Assembly: GCA_002030045.1 (NCBI GenBank)
Contig: LQBI01000035.1
Coordinates: 62,001 to 126,000, forward strand
DNA length: 64,000 bases
Direction: 5' to 3'
Source: Candidatus Aegiribacteria sp. MLS_C
Lineage (GTDB): Bacteria; Fermentibacterota; Fermentibacteria; Fermentibacterales; JCC-6
The notes under the pieces are model-generated. The model saw only the letters and a list, made by a program, of their open reading frames with translations. It did not search any database and was not told the DNA's origin. Positions 42,795-51,180 of this stretch are shown in pieces. The position numbers and the translations under genes were made by a program. The first letter of the stretch is position 1, and each line of letters opens with the position of its first letter.

Positions 42795-45700
42795 TCAGAG
42801 TATCTGAAGGACTGCGCTGCTCCTGCGGGCCGTGACACCGAGCTCGCGCTCGAGGGCATCCAGAGTTTCCCCGGCACCTGCGCCGTTCTCGGAACCTCTC
42901 AGAGAACAGAGGAAGTGAAGGGCATCGGCCAGCGCCGGTCTGAGACCCTTCTCACGAAATACATCTATCGCCGAACCTGTCTCCTCCACCGCCGCCTCGG
43001 TCTTCCCTTCCAGGTCGAGCATCCTTGAACGAAGTACATGGATCCTGCCGGCGCCCGACGCCATGCCCATCTCCTCCAGTAGTTCACCGGCCTCCTCCAC
43101 GATTCCTGCGGCTCCCTCCGCGTCACCGGTGACGGAACAAAGGTACATGCGCGCAGTAAGGGCGTTGAGCAGCTGGCTCCTGGACTGGACTCTCCTGCAG
43201 AGTTCCTCGCCTCTCCCGAAGAGTTCGCCGGCACCGGCGGGGTCATCCATTTCCATGCGCAGCATACCCTTGAGGATGAACGCGCTGGCCCTCTCGCGCT
43301 CGTAGGCTTCCGCGCCGGGCATATCCAGTATGCTGTCAGCATGGATCCCGGCCTGCAGCATGTTGCCGAATGCAAGCTGAAGAATGCCCATCTGGCAGTG
43401 GGCCAGGAGGATATCCTGCATGGCCGGCAGCTCCATCGCAAGTCTCAGGTAGGTGCAGGCGGCGTCCATGGACCCGCCGAGGTCTCCGAGGGTACCGCAG
43501 GCTGAGGAGATGGAGCCGTAGGAGGAGAGCAGGATGAGCTTCTCCCCGATCTGTTCTGAGAGGGACTTCTGCATTTCGAAGGCGGCCACTGCCGCGTGCA
43601 GGTCATCCAGTTTCTGCGAGACCAGCCCTATGTTGCCGGAAGTGACGGCCATCTCCCTCTTCATGTCTTGTTCCCTGGCGATCGCCAGTGCCCTCTGGTA
43701 GTACTCCCTGGCCCTTTCGTAGTCGCCGTTGCCCCAGTGGACCGTGGCCAGTGTGTTATAGGCGAAACCCCTGCGATGGTCCTTCTCCCTGTCCGGCACA
43801 CCCTTCAGGCCTTCGGCCAGCTCCAGCGCTTTCAGGGCCTTTTCCATGGCCGGACCTGTCCTGCCCGTCACGCAGTAGGCCCAGGACCTGAAGCATTCGA
43901 TGCGGACCATCAGGAGGTCGTGGTTCTCTCCGGAGGCTTCCAGCATGGATTCTATGTCATCAAGTTCCGCCAGGGACTCCTCGACCCTGCCTGTCGTGTA
44001 TGCTATGTCCGCCCTTAGAAGCCTGACCTCGGCCAGGAATCCGGCGTCCCGTGGGGAGGTGCCCCGGACCGCGGCGGAAAGGGATGCGCCGTAGTAATCA
44101 CCGGCCTCGTCGTACCTTCCCAGCCTGTCATATATCCTTCCCAGCTCCAGCAGTGACTCGGCCAGCTGGTCCGGCGTCTCTTCGGGGTGTGACTTCATCA
44201 TCTCCAACGCCGAGGTGTAATGACCTATCGCGTCATGGTTCCTGTAGTCCGAGCAGGCTTTGCTGCCGGCGAGAATGGAGTATCTGACGGCGCTGTCCCA
44301 TGACTCCGCGACCCTGAAGTGATGGGCAAGGAGAGGACTTACGGTCCCGAGATCGTCACGGTGGACTTCCTCCAGTATGGAGGCAATGCTGCCGTGGATA
44401 TCCCTTCTCCTCTTCCTGAGTATGGAGTCATAGGTCACGTCCTTTATCAGCGTGTGGGAGAAGACGAACTCCAGCGCCCTGAGATCCGACCTGCAGGTGA
44501 GGCCGGCCGCCAGGCACTGTCCCAGGCTGGAGCTGACATCCCTTCCCGCTACCCTCCTCACCGTCTCCTCGTCGAACCTCAGACCGATCACGCTGCCTAT
44601 CCTGAGGCTCTCCTTGGCCTGTTTCTCAAGCCTGTCGATCCTGGCCATTATCATCGTGAAGATGTTCTCCGGCAGTTTCTCGTCGCTGTACGCATCGGTG
44701 CGTGACCAGACTCCGTCCACGGGACTGATGAGACCCTCCTCCACCAGATAGAGCAGGAACTGCATGAGGTAGAAGGGATTCCCTCCGGCCCTGTTCCTGA
44801 TGACCTTGTCCAGTTCATCCTCGAGTGGCCTGGAGCCCAGTATCTCCATGGCGAGTCCGCCCAGGGCCCCGTCCTCGAGGGAACTCAGGAGGACCCTGTC
44901 GGGAATGTGGTCCCCCGTTCCGGGCAGCTCCCTTGCGTCGGGTCTTCTGGAGAGCAGAATGGAGATTCCGGTCCGTCTCCTCTCCAGGATCCTGCGGCAT
45001 ATGTAGCCCACCGCTTCCAGGTCCTCCTCGCCGCAGTTGTGCAGGTCCTCCAGTATGATGCATGAATGTCCGGAAAATGCCAGGACAAGATCGCACACAC
45101 CGTCCAGCAGGTTCTCCCTCCTGAGCGCCGGTGGAAGGCGGTGGTGGTCCGAATCGGGATAGTCCAGCGAGAAGAGCATGCTTCCTATGAAAGGTTCCCG
45201 GTGCGAAAGTGCACCGGAGGAATCCTCCAGTTCGTTCACCAGATAGCAGAGCCTGCTCTTTCTGACCGCCTGTGTGTCTCCGTCGGCCATGCCCGACATG
45301 TCCTCCACGAGTGATGCCAGGATGCCGTTGCTCAGACCCCGTTCACCCGCTGAAGCATGGTGGCACGTGATCCCTCTCGACGAGAGGATGCCGGACAGCC
45401 TGTCCAGGAACCTGGTCTTGCCGATCCCGGCTTCCCCCTCCACCAGCCCGAAGTAGCTGCCCGACCCCATGCCGGCGAGTATCCTCTCCGTTTCCGGTTC
45501 CCGGCCCACGAAACCGTAGCTGTATACCCTGTCACTCCTTCTGGATACTGGAGTGTGGACCTGCTGGGGCCTGTCCCGGCCCCTTATCTCGACGGTTCCC
45601 ATCCCGCTGAATACGAAATCGTTCCTGGTCATCCTTCGGACCCGGTCGGACACCAGCAGTTCGCCAGTCGCGGCCAGGTCGGCGATACCGGCCGCCGAGT

Positions 45701-46724
45701 TGACTACCTCGCCTATCACCGTGTAGTGCTTCCTGCGGGAGCTTCCGATGACTCCGGCGAACGCGTATCCCTCGTCCATTCCGATGTGGATGTCCAGGTC
45801 CGGGCTTCCGGAGGTCCTGTCCCTCATTTCAATGGCCGAGGCTACCGCGTGTACGTGGTCGTCTCCGTGTGATACCGGGGCTCCGAAGAGAACGAGTATC
45901 CTGCAGCCTCCAGGGAGCATGTTGTCGATCGAGTGCACGGTCCCGGAGTACTTTGCCGCTGCGTCGGCTATCCTTCCGTAGACCTCCCGCAGCCTCGCCA
46001 CCGGAGGCCTGGCCGGATCGTAGCCGGTAACGTTCACGAATATTGCTGACACGGACCTGTGTTCGCCCGGTGTCCCACCCTCGCCGTGTATCAGGAACGC
46101 TTCGTCGAGTATGCCCTCGAGGGGAGAAGGAGGTATTCCGGGCTCCATATCCGATACCACCGAGACCAGGTCCCCCTCCGATGCAGATGATTCCGCATGG
46201 GCCATCCTGGCAACCAGGTCCCCCGCGAGGTAGAGGTGCGCTCCGCGGGCATCCCCCATGATGAACCTGCCCCATGGGCCGTATCCGAGAACGGTCTTTA
46301 TTCCCAGCCGGAACGGGCCGGCGCTCGTCTTCAGCCCGCGGAAGCCCTGCATCGCCTCCATAATCTCCGCCGCACACCGGTCGGGACCGGGACCCTCGGG
46401 GAATGAAGCCAGCATGGAGTCACCGGCGGATGACAGCACTGAACCTCCGTATTCCCAGACTATGCCGTGCATCGCGCTGAAGAACGAGTTGAGTATGTCC
46501 GAGAGTTCCTCGGTGCCCTTCTTGCCGTGGCGGGCCAGTCTTCCCGTCAGTCCGGTGAAGCCGGAGATGTCCGTCAGAAGAAGAGCGCCCCTGAAAATGC
46601 AGGTACCCTCCCTGATGGTCTTCAGGTCAGGCGGGAGGAAGAAGTTCAAATGCCGGTACCTCCTGTTCTGGAGCATTGAATACCAGAAGCCGTGATGAAA
46701 ACTCGTCAAGTCGAACCCGCCCAC
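42795..46724 (-). CDS. tandem class III cyclase with NTPase and TPR array, soluble-adenylyl-cyclase-like
   Basis: A 1309-aa soluble protein; start GTG at 46724. First cyclase domain (about 40-190): LLLTDISGFTGLTGRL and SSAGDSMLASFPEG supply two metal-binding Asp. Second domain (about 215-390): AIFVNVTGYD, GGCRILVLFGAPVSHGDDH, and HYTVIGEVVNSAAGIADLA, where the first metal Asp is Asn and the catalytic Arg four residues after the Asn is Gly. An AAA/STAND NTPase follows (FVGREPETERIL; P-loop EGEAGIGKTRFLDRL), then TPR-type helices (about 780-1290). This is the order of eukaryotic soluble adenylyl cyclase (ADCY10). It may make cAMP or be a pseudo-enzyme. Followed by the kinase gene. Confidence 0.9.
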   Translation of the reverse strand: MGGFDLTSFHHGFWYSMLQNRRYRHLNFFLPPDLKTIREGTCIFRGALLLTDISGFTGLTGRLARHGKKGTEELSDILNSFFSAMHGIVWEYGGSVLSSAGDSMLASFPEGPGPDRCAAEIMEAMQGFRGLKTSAGPFRLGIKTVLGYGPWGRFIMGDARGAHLYLAGDLVARMAHAESSASEGDLVSVVSDMEPGIPPSPLEGILDEAFLIHGEGGTPGEHRSVSAIFVNVTGYDPARPPVARLREVYGRIADAAAKYSGTVHSIDNMLPGGCRILVLFGAPVSHGDDHVHAVASAIEMRDRTSGSPDLDIHIGMDEGYAFAGVIGSSRRKHYTVIGEVVNSAAGIADLAATGELLVSDRVRRMTRNDFVFSGMGTVEIRGRDRPQQVHTPVSRRSDRVYSYGFVGREPETERILAGMGSGSYFGLVEGEAGIGKTRFLDRLSGILSSRGITCHHASAGERGLSNGILASLVEDMSGMADGDTQAVRKSRLCYLVNELEDSSGALSHREPFIGSMLFSLDYPDSDHHRLPPALRRENLLDGVCDLVLAFSGHSCIILEDLHNCGEEDLEAVGYICRRILERRRTGISILLSRRPDARELPGTGDHIPDRVLLSSLEDGALGGLAMEILGSRPLEDELDKVIRNRAGGNPFYLMQFLLYLVEEGLISPVDGVWSRTDAYSDEKLPENIFTMIMARIDRLEKQAKESLRIGSVIGLRFDEETVRRVAGRDVSSSLGQCLAAGLTCRSDLRALEFVFSHTLIKDVTYDSILRKRRRDIHGSIASILEEVHRDDLGTVSPLLAHHFRVAESWDSAVRYSILAGSKACSDYRNHDAIGHYTSALEMMKSHPEETPDQLAESLLELGRIYDRLGRYDEAGDYYGASLSAAVRGTSPRDAGFLAEVRLLRADIAYTTGRVEESLAELDDIESMLEASGENHDLLMVRIECFRSWAYCVTGRTGPAMEKALKALELAEGLKGVPDREKDHRRGFAYNTLATVHWGNGDYERAREYYQRALAIAREQDMKREMAVTSGNIGLVSQKLDDLHAAVAAFEMQKSLSEQIGEKLILLSSYGSISSACGTLGDLGGSMDAACTYLRLAMELPAMQDILLAHCQMGILQLAFGNMLQAGIHADSILDMPGAEAYERERASAFILKGMLRMEMDDPAGAGELFGRGEELCRRVQSRSQLLNALTARMYLCSVTGDAEGAAGIVEEAGELLEEMGMASGAGRIHVLRSRMLDLEGKTEAAVEETGSAIDVFREKGLRPALADALHFLCSLRGSENGAGAGETLDALERELGVTARRSSAVLQIL

Positions 46725-46777
46725 TTCCCCGCCGGGTTCAGAGCGAATATCTTACCTTCCGGAAGGGAAGTCAGTCC

Positions 46778-47302
46778 ATGGAGGGCAGGTTGCAGGTCTA
46801 CACAGGTAACGGCAAGGGCAAGACCACCGCGGCTCTTGGTCTTTCGGTGCGGGCGGCGTGTGCGGGCATATCCGTGTACTTCGGGCAGTTCATGAAGGGT
46901 AGACGCTACTCCGAGCTGGCCCTTCCGCAGCGGTTCCCGGGTCTCCTCACGATGGAGCAGTTCGGTTCTCCAAGGCTTCTGTGCATGGGCGAGGAACCTT
47001 CCGAGAATGACATACGGCTTGCCCGCAACGGCCTGGTAAGGGTGAGGGAGGCCCTGTTCTGCGGGAAGTACGGTCTGGTCGTCGCCGACGAACTCAGCGT
47101 GACGGTTCACCTGGGACTCCTCTCGGAGGAGGAGGCGATGGAGGTCATAATGTCCAGACCGGAGGAGGTGGAACTGGTCGTGACGGGCAGGTACGCTCCG
47201 GAGAGCTTCGTCAGGGCCGCCCACCTTGTGACGGAGATGACGGAAGTGAAGCACTACTACTCAACGGAGGGTCTGGAGGCCAGGCCGGGAATAGAATTCT
47301 GA
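46778..47302 (+). CDS. cobO: cob(I)alamin adenosyltransferase, CobO/BtuR type
   Basis: Adds the 5'-deoxyadenosyl group of ATP to cobalamin. 174 aa. ATG at 46778 follows GGAAGGGAAG. Seen: P-loop VYTGNGKGKTTAALGLS, VYFGQFMKGRRYSELALP and VVADELSVTVHLGLL, matching the family (DELN-type motif). It diverges from the cyclase gene over only 53 nt. A B12-binding radical SAM enzyme lies elsewhere in the window, so B12 is used here, but no corrin synthesis genes are visible. Confidence 0.93.
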   Translation: MEGRLQVYTGNGKGKTTAALGLSVRAACAGISVYFGQFMKGRRYSELALPQRFPGLLTMEQFGSPRLLCMGEEPSENDIRLARNGLVRVREALFCGKYGLVVADELSVTVHLGLLSEEEAMEVIMSRPEEVELVVTGRYAPESFVRAAHLVTEMTEVKHYYSTEGLEARPGIEF

Positions 47303-47342
47303 AGGATCATTCCTGCAGGATAATAAAGGACGGGAGATCGAC

Positions 47343-47903
47343 ATGAAATCAGCAGTAATCTTGCTTGTGCTTTCGGTGCTGGCGGTACATGGGGAGGAGA
47401 GGGGAAGCCTCGAGTTCTCGCTGGGAGGGGGATTGTGGATGCCGGCCCTCCTTGAATCCGACGCTCAACTCGACCCGGGACCCGCTTTCCTAGTCTCCCT
47501 GCGAATACCGCCTTCCCTCGGCAATGTATTCGTCATACAGACGGGATACCTCAGCGCGTCCTCGGGCAGGGACGCATACGACGGAATAGCCGGTATTCCA
47601 CTAACGGTCGGCTACAGGATGTACCCCATGTACCGACGGTTCGCCGGTCCCAGGGGTATCGAACCCCTGCTGGGGATCTACGGTGGCGGCATGCTCCTCT
47701 GGGACAGTCCCGCGGGGAACCAGGATGCCTCCAGTACCGGTGCGGCTGTGATAGGAGCTGAACTGGGCGCCAGAGTGGGCATCGGTGAGTCGGCTTCACT
47801 GGACCTGGTGGTATCCCCGGAATGGGTCGGGGCGGGTTCCTCGGTGGCAGGTGAGGGCAAGGACCTCACAGGTCTGAGGCTGTCCCTCTCTGTGGTCTTC
47901 TGA
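47343..47903 (+). CDS. small outer-membrane beta-barrel-like protein
   Basis: A 186-aa protein with a signal peptide (about 1-17) and alternating beta-type strands (LEFSLGGGLWMPALL, LTVGYRMYP, IEPLLGIYGGGMLLW), ending in a terminal Phe (LSLSVVF), the usual signal for barrel assembly. About eight strands fit an OmpW/OmpX-size barrel; no family is recognised. It starts 40 nt after cobO and overlaps the convergent rlmN end by 38 nt. Confidence 0.7.
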   Translation: MKSAVILLVLSVLAVHGEERGSLEFSLGGGLWMPALLESDAQLDPGPAFLVSLRIPPSLGNVFVIQTGYLSASSGRDAYDGIAGIPLTVGYRMYPMYRRFAGPRGIEPLLGIYGGGMLLWDSPAGNQDASSTGAAVIGAELGARVGIGESASLDLVVSPEWVGAGSSVAGEGKDLTGLRLSLSVVF

Positions 47904-48939
47904 CCCCTCCCAGCTGCCCGCAAGCTGCTGCTATATCGACTCCCCTGGAACGCCTCAGTGTGACGGCCTGGCACCTCGGGTACAGGAACTCCATGAAACG
48001 CCTCACCCTGTCCTCTCCAGGCCTCAGCAGGTCCACTCCCTCGACGGGGTTGTAGAGCAGTAGGTTTATCTTGCACTGCAGCCCCTGCGAGAAGCGGACC
48101 AGAGCCTCTGCCTCATCCGGTGTGTCGTTTATTCCCTCGATGAGGCAGTACTCCAGGGTGATCCGTCTTCCCACGGCGCGGTTGTAGAGTTCCAGGTCCC
48201 TCCTCAGCTCCGGCAGTGGAAGGGCCGCCGAGATCGGGACCAGTCTCCTTCTCGTTTCCTCAACGGCGCTGTGGAGCGACAACGCGAGACCGTACTGTCC
48301 TCCCAGCCCTATGAGCTTTTCGATGCCGCCCGGCAGACCAACCGTCGAAACGGTTATCTTCCGGGCACCTATGCAGATCCCACGGGGATCGCTGATGATT
48401 GACAGTGCGGACGCCACCGGCCCGAAGTTGTCCATCGGCTCCCCCATGCCCATGAGCACAACGTTGGTTATCCTCTCCCCCGACCTTTCCTGCAGTGCGT
48501 AGAGCTGGCCCACTATCTCCGAGGCTCTCAGGTCCCGCACGAACCCGCTGCGTCCTGTCTGGCAGAAGATGCAGGCGCACCTGCATCCCGCCTGGGTGGA
48601 AAGACATGCGGTCAGCCTGGGGGGTTCAGGAATAAGGACCGATTCCACGGTCACTCCGTCCGACAGGTCCAGGGAGTACTTCTCCGTGCCGTCACCGGCC
48701 TCCAGGTGCGCCGAAGGTGCGAGGACGGTCAGATAAGCCCTCTCCTCCAGTTCCGACCTGGCTTCCCGGGATATGCTGGTCATCCCCTCGAAGGAACCGG
48801 TCCTCCTCCGGTGTATCCAGCCGAAGACCTGGTCGGCACGGAATGGTCTCATCCCCATCCTTTCCGTGACCCATTCCCTCAGTTCCCCGTAGGTGAACCC
48901 TGTCAGGTCCGCACGGGCTTCACCGGTTGTACCGTTCAT
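47866..48939 (-). CDS. rlmN: 23S rRNA (adenine2503-C2)-methyltransferase
   Basis: Radical SAM enzyme that methylates C2 of A2503 (and may methylate tRNA A37). 357 aa. ATG at 48939 has AAGGGA upstream. Seen: RADQVFGWIHRR, the radical SAM cluster in STQAGCRCACIFCQTG (CxxxCxxC), NVVLMGMGEPMDN, and ALSLHSAVEETRRRLVPI. The C-terminus contains the conserved Cys near CQAVTLRRSRG and a normal 'DIAAACGQL', followed by a short extra tail that overlaps the convergent barrel gene. Confidence 0.95.
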   Translation of the reverse strand: MNGTTGEARADLTGFTYGELREWVTERMGMRPFRADQVFGWIHRRRTGSFEGMTSISREARSELEERAYLTVLAPSAHLEAGDGTEKYSLDLSDGVTVESVLIPEPPRLTACLSTQAGCRCACIFCQTGRSGFVRDLRASEIVGQLYALQERSGERITNVVLMGMGEPMDNFGPVASALSIISDPRGICIGARKITVSTVGLPGGIEKLIGLGGQYGLALSLHSAVEETRRRLVPISAALPLPELRRDLELYNRAVGRRITLEYCLIEGINDTPDEAEALVRFSQGLQCKINLLLYNPVEGVDLLRPGEDRVRRFMEFLYPRCQAVTLRRSRGVDIAAACGQLGGVRRPQRGTASDL

Positions 48940-48969
48940 CTTCGAATTTCCCTTCAACCATCTCCAGGT

Positions 48970-48979
48970 GTATATATAC
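48970..48979. promoter_or_regulatory. A/T palindrome in the rlmN/mtnP divergent region
   Basis: TATATATA with flanking bases forms a short palindrome midway between the divergent rlmN and mtnP genes. It can serve as a -10 element on either strand, but no convincing -35 is visible, so this is only a candidate divergent promoter. Confidence 0.25.
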
Positions 48980-49045
48980 AACATGCGGTACGGGGCATCC
49001 TTAATCAGGAGGCACTGCTGAACAATCGTCGACCTGGCATGGAAC

Positions 49046-49084
49046 GAACAATCGAGTAGGCGTGAAATGAACAATCGAATAGGC
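49046..49084 (+). repeat. direct repeat spanning the mtnP start codon
   Basis: A 16-bp word at 49046-49061 (GAACAATCGAGTAGGC) recurs at 49069-49084 with one change; the second copy is preceded by AT and forms the first codons of mtnP, the first by AC. A third partial copy (GAACAATCG) lies at 49020-49028. The spacing is 23-26 nt, so this is not an in-frame duplication. Confidence 0.7.
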
Positions 49085-49933
49085 ATAATAGGCGGGTCAG
49101 GCATCTATACATTCGAAGGCGTGAAGATACACGAGAGGCTGAGCACGGAGACCCCCTTCGGCAAGCCCTCGGCGCCTCTGATAATGGCCGATTTCGATGG
49201 GATACCCCTGGTTTTCCTTCCCAGGCACGGAGAGGGGCACACGCTCTCCCCCTCGGAAGTCCCCTACGCAGCAAACATCTACGCACTGAAACAGGCGGGG
49301 GTGAGGCAGCTCATATCCGTCTCCGCAGTGGGCAGTCTGCAGGAGGAATACCATCCAAGGCACTTCGTGGTCCCCGATCAGATCTACGACAGGACCAAGG
49401 GGATCAGGAGGTCCACATACTTCGGGGGCGGTATCGTCGGACACATCGGTTTCGGCGATCCCTTCTGTCCGGAGCTGTCCAGGCTCCTGTACGACGCGGC
49501 GGGCAGGGCCGGGGCCACGGTGCACATGGGAGGCACCCTCGTATGCATGGAGGGACCCGCTTTCTCGACCAGGGCCGAGAGCATGGTCTACAGGAAACTC
49601 GGACACTCAGTGATAGGGATGACGGCCCTTCCCGAGGCCAAGCTTGCCAGGGAGGCCGGCATATGCTACGCGATCCTGTGCATGGTCACCGATTTCGACG
49701 TGTGGCACGAGACCGAGGAGGACGTCACGGTCGAGGCAGTGATGGCCAACGTAAGGGTGAACACCGTGAGGGCCAGGAAGACTCTGGAACTTGCGCTTGG
49801 AATGATGGACCCGGAGAAGGGCTCCTGCGAATGCTACGGAGGACCAGAGGGGATCGGGAACGCGATAATCACGACCCCGGAACACCGCAGCTACCTTGCG
49901 AAGGAGCATCTCAAGGTCATCCTCGACAGGTAG
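49067..49933 (+). CDS. mtnP: S-methyl-5'-thioadenosine phosphorylase
   Basis: Splits methylthioadenosine to adenine and methylthioribose-1-phosphate. 288 aa. It has GIIGGSGIYTFEG, PRHGEGHTLSPSEVPYAANIYAL (split: FLPRHGEGH, VPYAANIYAL), SAVGSLQEEYHPR, CMEGPAFSTRAES, and the nucleoside-pocket block VIGMTALPEAKLAREAGICYA (split). CMVTDFDVWH also fits MTAP. The start lacks a strong ribosome binding site and overlaps a direct repeat. thiL follows after 6 nt. Methionine-salvage partners are not in the window. Confidence 0.95.
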   Translation: MNNRIGIIGGSGIYTFEGVKIHERLSTETPFGKPSAPLIMADFDGIPLVFLPRHGEGHTLSPSEVPYAANIYALKQAGVRQLISVSAVGSLQEEYHPRHFVVPDQIYDRTKGIRRSTYFGGGIVGHIGFGDPFCPELSRLLYDAAGRAGATVHMGGTLVCMEGPAFSTRAESMVYRKLGHSVIGMTALPEAKLAREAGICYAILCMVTDFDVWHETEEDVTVEAVMANVRVNTVRARKTLELALGMMDPEKGSCECYGGPEGIGNAIITTPEHRSYLAKEHLKVILDR

Positions 49934-49939
49934 GATGAA

Positions 49940-50908
49940 GTGGGACCTACACTGGGCGAACTGGGGGAGAGGGGTTTCATAGCCGAACTGAGGAGGGCGG
50001 TGCCTCACGGGAATCTCATGGGCGACGATTCCGCGGTGATACCGCCCCTTGCCTGCCCGGTGGTCACAACCGACAGCTTCTTCGAGGGAAGGCATTTCCA
50101 CAGGTGGTGGGCACCGCCCGAGGTGCTCGGGCGCCGTCTGCTGGAGGCGACCGTTTCTGACCTGGCCGCCATGGGGGCCGAACCTGCATGGCTGCTGGCC
50201 GCCGTCTCCCTGGAACCATCGATGGAGCTTGACTGGCTCCTGGCCTTCTACAGGGGGCTGGCTTCACGCCGGGGGACCGTCATCGCGGGAGGAGAAACGG
50301 TGAGGGGACCCGGTTTCGGACTGACCCTCACGGCCATAGGCGAGGGGACGGAGCCTGGAACCCTCCTGCGTAGGTCCGCGCTTCGTCCGGGAGACCGTCT
50401 CTGGACCGGTGGTCCGGTGGGCCGGTCGCTGGATGCCCCGAAGTACCTCGAGGAGTGCGGAGGCCTGACCGGAAAGGACCTGGATCCTGTTAGGGACGCG
50501 GTCACCGCGGAAAGGCTCGAACAGCTGAGGGCTTTCCTGACCCCCTCGGCCCAGGTGGAGCTCGGGCAACGCCTGCGGGAGGAGGGAGTCGAATGCGCCA
50601 TAGACATCTCGGACGGCCTTTTTTCTGAAGCCCGGCACCTCGGCGAAGAGAGCGGGTTGGACGTGGTCCTGAAAATAGACGGGTCGGTCTTTCTGCCCTC
50701 GGTAAGGGAAAGACCGCTGGAGGCCGCCGCTGCCGGTGAGGATTTCCTTCTGCTCTTCGGAGCCGATGAAGGCAGGGACTTCAGGGACATGGGGTGCCTC
50801 CCGGTAGGTCGGGCAGAGGAGGGGGGGACCGGTATGCTTACCGTTATTCTGAATGGAACAGAGGTGCCTGTGAGAACCATCGGGTACGATCACATGGAGG
50901 TTGACTGA
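49940..50908 (+). CDS. thiL: thiamine-monophosphate kinase
   Basis: Phosphorylates thiamine monophosphate to the cofactor TPP. 322 aa, start GTG at 49940 with AGGA upstream. Seen: ATP/Mg motifs MGDDSAVI and TTDSFFEGRHF, LLEATVSDLAAMGAEP, AGGETVRGPG, and IDISDGLFSEARHL. The cofactor would serve the korAB enzyme in this window. It follows mtnP by 6 nt and overlaps the next gene by 1 nt. Confidence 0.94.
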   Translation: MGPTLGELGERGFIAELRRAVPHGNLMGDDSAVIPPLACPVVTTDSFFEGRHFHRWWAPPEVLGRRLLEATVSDLAAMGAEPAWLLAAVSLEPSMELDWLLAFYRGLASRRGTVIAGGETVRGPGFGLTLTAIGEGTEPGTLLRRSALRPGDRLWTGGPVGRSLDAPKYLEECGGLTGKDLDPVRDAVTAERLEQLRAFLTPSAQVELGQRLREEGVECAIDISDGLFSEARHLGEESGLDVVLKIDGSVFLPSVRERPLEAAAAGEDFLLLFGADEGRDFRDMGCLPVGRAEEGGTGMLTVILNGTEVPVRTIGYDHMEVD

Positions 50909-51168
50909 TGACAGAGGAGAGTACGACGGGTGAAAAGGAGTTCAAGGTCTCCGGAGGTGAGCTTCTGGGAAGGTTCAGGGATCTTGTCCACCAGGGGAAC
51001 GTAAGACATATCATCATACAGAACGAGAAGGGCAGGACCCTCCTGGAGGTGCCTCTCACACTGGGGGTAGTCGGCGTTGCTCTGATCCCGGCCTATGCCG
51101 CCGTGGCCGCCATCGCAGCCCTGGTGGCCAAGTGCAATATCATCGTCCTGAACACGGAGGATGAATAG
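50908..51168 (+). CDS. DUF4342 domain protein
   Basis: An 86-aa small protein with one amphipathic helix (LLGRFRDLVHQGN), RHIIIQNEKGRTLLEVPLT, then a hydrophobic glycine/alanine helix (VVGVALIPAYAAVAAIAALVA split) and a short C-terminal strand. This matches DUF4342, a family without known function that is often membrane-associated. Start ATG overlaps the thiL stop by 1 nt. Confidence 0.88.
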   Translation: MTEESTTGEKEFKVSGGELLGRFRDLVHQGNVRHIIIQNEKGRTLLEVPLTLGVVGVALIPAYAAVAAIAALVAKCNIIVLNTEDE

Positions 51169-51180
51169 GGGGATCCCGGG

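Noticed and set aside
46725-46777. Cobalamin riboswitch in front of cobO
   Set aside because: The whole divergent spacer is 53 nt, far too short for a B12 riboswitch, and no B12-box is visible.
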